From Deltaproteobacteria bacterium (GTDB lineage Bacteria > Desulfobacterota > Desulfobacteria > Desulfobacterales > JAFDCJ01), in NCBI GenBank assembly GCA_024277475.1, contig JAJRVC010000295.1:1-14741 (forward strand): a stretch of DNA of 14,741 nucleotides, in the 5' to 3' direction. Shown piece after piece: positions 12,182 through 14,741 of this stretch. Under the pieces are notes generated by a model. It saw only the letters and a list, made by a program, of their open reading frames with translations, did not search any database and was not told where the DNA came from. Position 1 is the first letter of the stretch. Each line of letters opens with the position of its first letter. The position numbers and the translations under genes are program-made.

Positions 12182-13464
12182 TGCGCTTGTCCTCCACGTG
12201 CACATCGAAAGCGTGCAAGTTCTTTTTGGTTAAACCGTGCAAATTCCATCACGGACTCAATCTCAATTTGCGGCTTGCCCTGAGCCAGCCCGGCCAGGAC
12301 ACTGAAATCAATATATTCTGCTGGTTTTTCCTCATTTTCGACGCTTGCATCAATCTCACGAATCTGGTAGCCCTCGTAACCTATGATTCCGTGTTCTTTA
12401 AAATCTTTGGCAAAGTCCTCCATAATCCGTTCGGATTCCTCCAAATTTGAATACGGCAGCACCGTGGCATATTCATTGATGGTCTGACGCGAGGAAAATC
12501 CGCCGACCGCACCAAAATGCTTATTGATATAGGAGCCCAAAGACCTGATAATCTGCTGGGCCACATCGTGTCCCATTTTTTCAGCGATGTTATCCAGATC
12601 GTCGATGGCAAAGACCGCCGCGGCGTATGACGCATCCTCGTTCCGCTGGCTCAAATCGCTTTGATAGCGAACCTTGAACTGGCGCCGCGAATACAACCCG
12701 GTCAATTCCTGCCCCAGGCTTTCAAGGCTCGATATCAGTTCCTGGCGGAATGGGTGGTCTAAAGCTTCAAAATCTTCGGGGACGCCTTGGAAAACAATTT
12801 TTTTCCCATAAAGCGCCAGAATACGATTCGAGATGAAATAAACATCCGGGATTTCGTGGCTTATTAAAATCGCGGTAAACCCGAAGCGTTTCTGGTATTC
12901 GGCTACCATGCTCAAAATGGCATTTTTGCGGATGGGGTCCTGGCCGGTGGTGGGTTCGTCAAACAGCACGATGCTCGGATCAGTGACCAGCGCACGCGCC
13001 AGGGCTACCCGCTTTTGCATGCCGCCTGAAATCTCAGAGGAATACTTGTCGGCCACTTCGGTCAGCTCGGTCTGCTCGATACGCGCCATGGCCTTTTGCT
13101 CGATTTCCTTCTTTTTCAAATTCGTCGTGTACTTGAGTGGCAGCGCCACATTTTCAAATACCGTCAGCGAATCAAACAGCGCATTATTTTGAAACATGTA
13201 GCTGATCTGGCTGATGTACGCATTCCATTCCTTTTTGTTCATCTGATCGATGGGTTTTCCCCGGAAAAGAATCTGGCCCGCATCGGGTTTTAGCATTCCG
13301 ATGATGTGCTTGAGCATCACGCTTTTACCCGTACCCGAGAGGCCGATCAGCGTGGTGACCTCACCTTCATAAATCGACAGATCAATTCCATCTAAAATGG
13401 TGCGGTCGCCGAATGATTTGACGACCCCTTTAAATTCTATTAAAGGCTCCCTTGGAGTATCCAT
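12178..13464 (-). CDS. mlaF: MlaF ABC ATPase fused to a degenerate GGDEF-like C-terminal domain
   Basis: 428 aa against about 250-270 for usual MlaF. Residues 1-245 are the ATPase: Walker A GLSGTGKS (41-48), signature SGGMQKRVALARA (146-158), Walker B IVLFDEP (165-171, Glu170) and switch His203 in SHE. Residues about 251-360 read like a GGDEF domain: entry motif LTGLYSRRQF (254-263), FAIDDLDNIAEKMGHDVAQQI (285-305, cf. the IDIDhFKxiND-GH core), and RQTINEYATVLP (326-337) aligning with R-x-GGDEF-x-x-LLP. Only the Glu survives strictly (TINEY), and no RxxD inhibitory site is visible, so cyclase activity is unlikely. A further 65 residues end the protein. The start has TAGGA upstream. It overlaps mlaD by 4 bases and lies 214 bases after mlaE. 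Confidence 0.9.
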   Translation of the reverse strand: MDTPREPLIEFKGVVKSFGDRTILDGIDLSIYEGEVTTLIGLSGTGKSVMLKHIIGMLKPDAGQILFRGKPIDQMNKKEWNAYISQISYMFQNNALFDSLTVFENVALPLKYTTNLKKKEIEQKAMARIEQTELTEVADKYSSEISGGMQKRVALARALVTDPSIVLFDEPTTGQDPIRKNAILSMVAEYQKRFGFTAILISHEIPDVYFISNRILALYGKKIVFQGVPEDFEALDHPFRQELISSLESLGQELTGLYSRRQFKVRYQSDLSQRNEDASYAAAVFAIDDLDNIAEKMGHDVAQQIIRSLGSYINKHFGAVGGFSSRQTINEYATVLPYSNLEESERIMEDFAKDFKEHGIIGYEGYQIREIDASVENEEKPAEYIDFSVLAGLAQGKPQIEIESVMEFARFNQKELARFRCARGGQAQ

Positions 13465-13476
13465 AGTATTTCCTAC

Positions 13477-13501
13477 CCAATTGAGTTGGAAACCAATTGA
13501 G
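13477..13501. repeat. direct repeat CCAATTGAG near the mlaF start
   Basis: CCAATTGAG occurs at 13477-13485 and 13493-13501, 16 bases apart, a short distance upstream of the mlaF start codon on the - strand. Possibly a regulatory half-site pair; otherwise chance. Confidence 0.3.
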
Positions 13502-13546
13502 GGTCATTGGATTAGAATTATTGAATATTTATGGAATTCTATCTTT

Positions 13547-13578
13547 CTAATAGAGCAACCGCCTAATAGAGCAACCGC
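13547..13578. repeat. perfect tandem duplication of 16 bp between mlaE and mlaF
   Basis: CTAATAGAGCAACCGC is present twice head to tail (13547-13562 and 13563-13578) with no mismatch. It lies in the 214-base gap between mlaE and mlaF, where the transporter genes would normally be adjacent. The rest of that gap shows no gene and no clear terminator. Confidence 0.8.
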
Positions 13579-13678
13579 TTACAAATTCAGGCTCAAGGAC
13601 AATACAACGAGCATACGCCTTGCTGATAGGCTAAAATCCAGCCCAACCTTTTGCGGGAATTAATTATTGCCGCGACCC

Positions 13679-14527
13679 CTACACGATAAATGAGGTGACA
13701 ACGTAATCTGAAATCAGGATCATCACACACGAAATCACCACTGCCGAAGTGGTGGACAGACTCACACTTTTGGCACCGAAGCTGTCCGTGCGCATGTGAG
13801 TGAAATATCCCTGAAAACAGCAAATTGTAATAACCAGAAGCCCGAACACGATGGATTTGTAAAAACCGCCCATAATGTCATCAATCTGGGTACTTGATAC
13901 CACCCGGTAAAAGTAGGTGCCGGAATTAACCCCCATCAGCAGGCAGCCGCTGACCCAGGCGCCGATGATACCGATGAGATCGAAAAAAGCGGTTAAAATC
14001 GGAAAACTGATAACAGCCGCCGCTATGCGCGGACTGATCAGAAATCCCAGCGGATCGATACGCATAGTGGAAAGCGCATCGATCTGCTCTGAGATGCGCT
14101 GGATGCCGAGTTCCGCGGTCATGGCCGAACCCGCCCGGGCCGTAATCATGATGGCGGCTAAAACCGGCCCCATTTCCCGGATCAGCGTCAGGGCAATAGC
14201 GGTGCCCAGCACTCCCACCGAGCCGAATTTAACCAGAACGAAATACAGCTGCAGGCCCAGTACCATGCCGGTGAAAAAACCCACCAGCAGCACAATCTGA
14301 GCGGATTTGGCACCGATAAAATATACCTGCTGAACAATATCGGGGATCGCCTTGATTCTAAATATCATGAAAAACGATCGGAAAAAGAAGATGGCCATGG
14401 CCCCCATATCATTGTTTAACTGCAGCGTTCTACTACCGAAAAAATCAAAAAATGATTTCAAAGGTCCCTTCACCGGCTTCATCGCTTCCTCGATAGTGAG
14501 ATCCTGAGCCGTGGAATTATCTGCCAT
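13679..14527 (-). CDS. mlaE: MlaE permease (MCE system 2)
   Basis: 282 aa, normal length, without an STAS domain. After a hydrophilic and amphipathic N-terminus (about 1-60) come the permease helices: IVLLVGFFTGMVLGLQLYFV (78-97), a region around LTLIREMGPVLAAIMITARAGSAMTAEL (quoted from about 112 to 140) holding the family's conserved coupling helix, ISEQIDALSTMRIDPLGFLI, and three further hydrophobic segments to the end. The dimer forms the inner membrane core with MlaF and the MlaD hexamer. The ATG at 14527 has GGAAGGGA upstream. It is first in the E-F-D-C-A operon. No separate mlaB gene follows, unlike E. coli mlaFEDCB. Confidence 0.93.
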   Translation of the reverse strand: MADNSTAQDLTIEEAMKPVKGPLKSFFDFFGSRTLQLNNDMGAMAIFFFRSFFMIFRIKAIPDIVQQVYFIGAKSAQIVLLVGFFTGMVLGLQLYFVLVKFGSVGVLGTAIALTLIREMGPVLAAIMITARAGSAMTAELGIQRISEQIDALSTMRIDPLGFLISPRIAAAVISFPILTAFFDLIGIIGAWVSGCLLMGVNSGTYFYRVVSSTQIDDIMGGFYKSIVFGLLVITICCFQGYFTHMRTDSFGAKSVSLSTTSAVVISCVMILISDYVVTSFIV

Positions 14528-14600
14528 GGTGCGATTTTCCCTTCCTTACATTACATTGATGAGCTCGCTGGTTTTCATCCATAAATGGCCCTTTTTCCTA

Positions 14601-14680
14601 TGAGCGGCGTTCTCCGCGGGTTTACGTCTGCGAAGTACGAAAAGTACGTCTCAACGTAAACCCTTGTGCGGCCTTGCTCA
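14601..14680. repeat. large imperfect palindrome upstream of the mla operon
   Basis: The core arms GGGTTTACGT (14618-14627) and ACGTAAACCC (14654-14663) are perfect 10-bp inverted copies. Within them GTAC occurs on both sides of GAAAA. Outside them CCGC (14614-14617) can pair with GCGG (14668-14671), and TGAGC (14601-14605) with GCTCA (14676-14680). It would form a long cruciform or RNA stem of about 80 bases. It lies 73 bases before the mlaE start. The remaining 61 bases to the window edge show no gene. Confidence 0.65.
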
Positions 14681-14741
14681 GAGAAAAAATTGCTCATTTC
14701 TGAATTGGAAACTTACGCCAGTGCCCATGGATAAAAAAGGC

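Overview
The window looks like a chromosomal stretch of a Gram-negative (two-membrane) bacterium. Gene content, mid-range base composition and the style of the intergenic repeats suggest Desulfobacterota (a Desulfobacterales-like sulfate reducer or relative). That placement is an inference from overall impression, not from a marker gene. The dominant theme is MCE/Mla-type phospholipid transport between inner and outer membrane. Two separate MCE ABC systems face each other here, with a central-carbon block between them.

Left part, + strand: the 3' end of an RND-efflux outer membrane factor (1-236); an unrecognised 183-aa protein (376-927); a stand-alone STAS protein of the SpoIIAA type (1096-1461). 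MCE system 1 follows: a permease with an N-terminal STAS domain (1617-2783), its ATPase (2987-3742), a long single-MCE membrane-anchored protein (4123-5196), a PqiC-like auxiliary lipoprotein (5193-5837) and a small DUF2846-like lipoprotein (5881-6279).

Middle, - strand: glycerate 2-kinase (6400-7743) and two translationally coupled GAPDH paralogues (7898-8899 and 8899-9921). The upstream GAPDH has substitutions in the phosphate-binding part of its active site. A LacI/GalR-style palindrome lies just upstream of its Shine-Dalgarno sequence.

Right part, - strand: MCE system 2 in the order mlaE (13679-14527), mlaF (12178-13464), mlaD (11720-12181), mlaC (10987-11586), mlaA (10130-10969). This is a complete E-F-D-C-A set without a separate mlaB. 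Its MlaF carries a C-terminal extension that reads as a degenerate GGDEF domain (TINEY where GGDEF is expected). An STAS domain is thus present in system 1 and missing from system 2, while the GGDEF-like domain is present only in system 2.

The intergenic DNA is unusually patterned. Arrays of a 9-bp unit (consensus close to NNAACGATC) sit directly upstream of start codons at 316-369, 3970-4038 plus 4088-4114, 5842-5868 and, on the - strand, 11604-11666. Arrays of 7-8 bp units mostly begin at or just after stop codons and usually read G-rich on the coding strand (2784, 3752, 6282/6344, 6384, 7851 and 10085). Two inverted copies of one such 3' element, sharing 22 identical bases, flank the glycerate kinase gene. 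These phased micro-repeats and the MlaF-GGDEF fusion are the best candidates for something undescribed.
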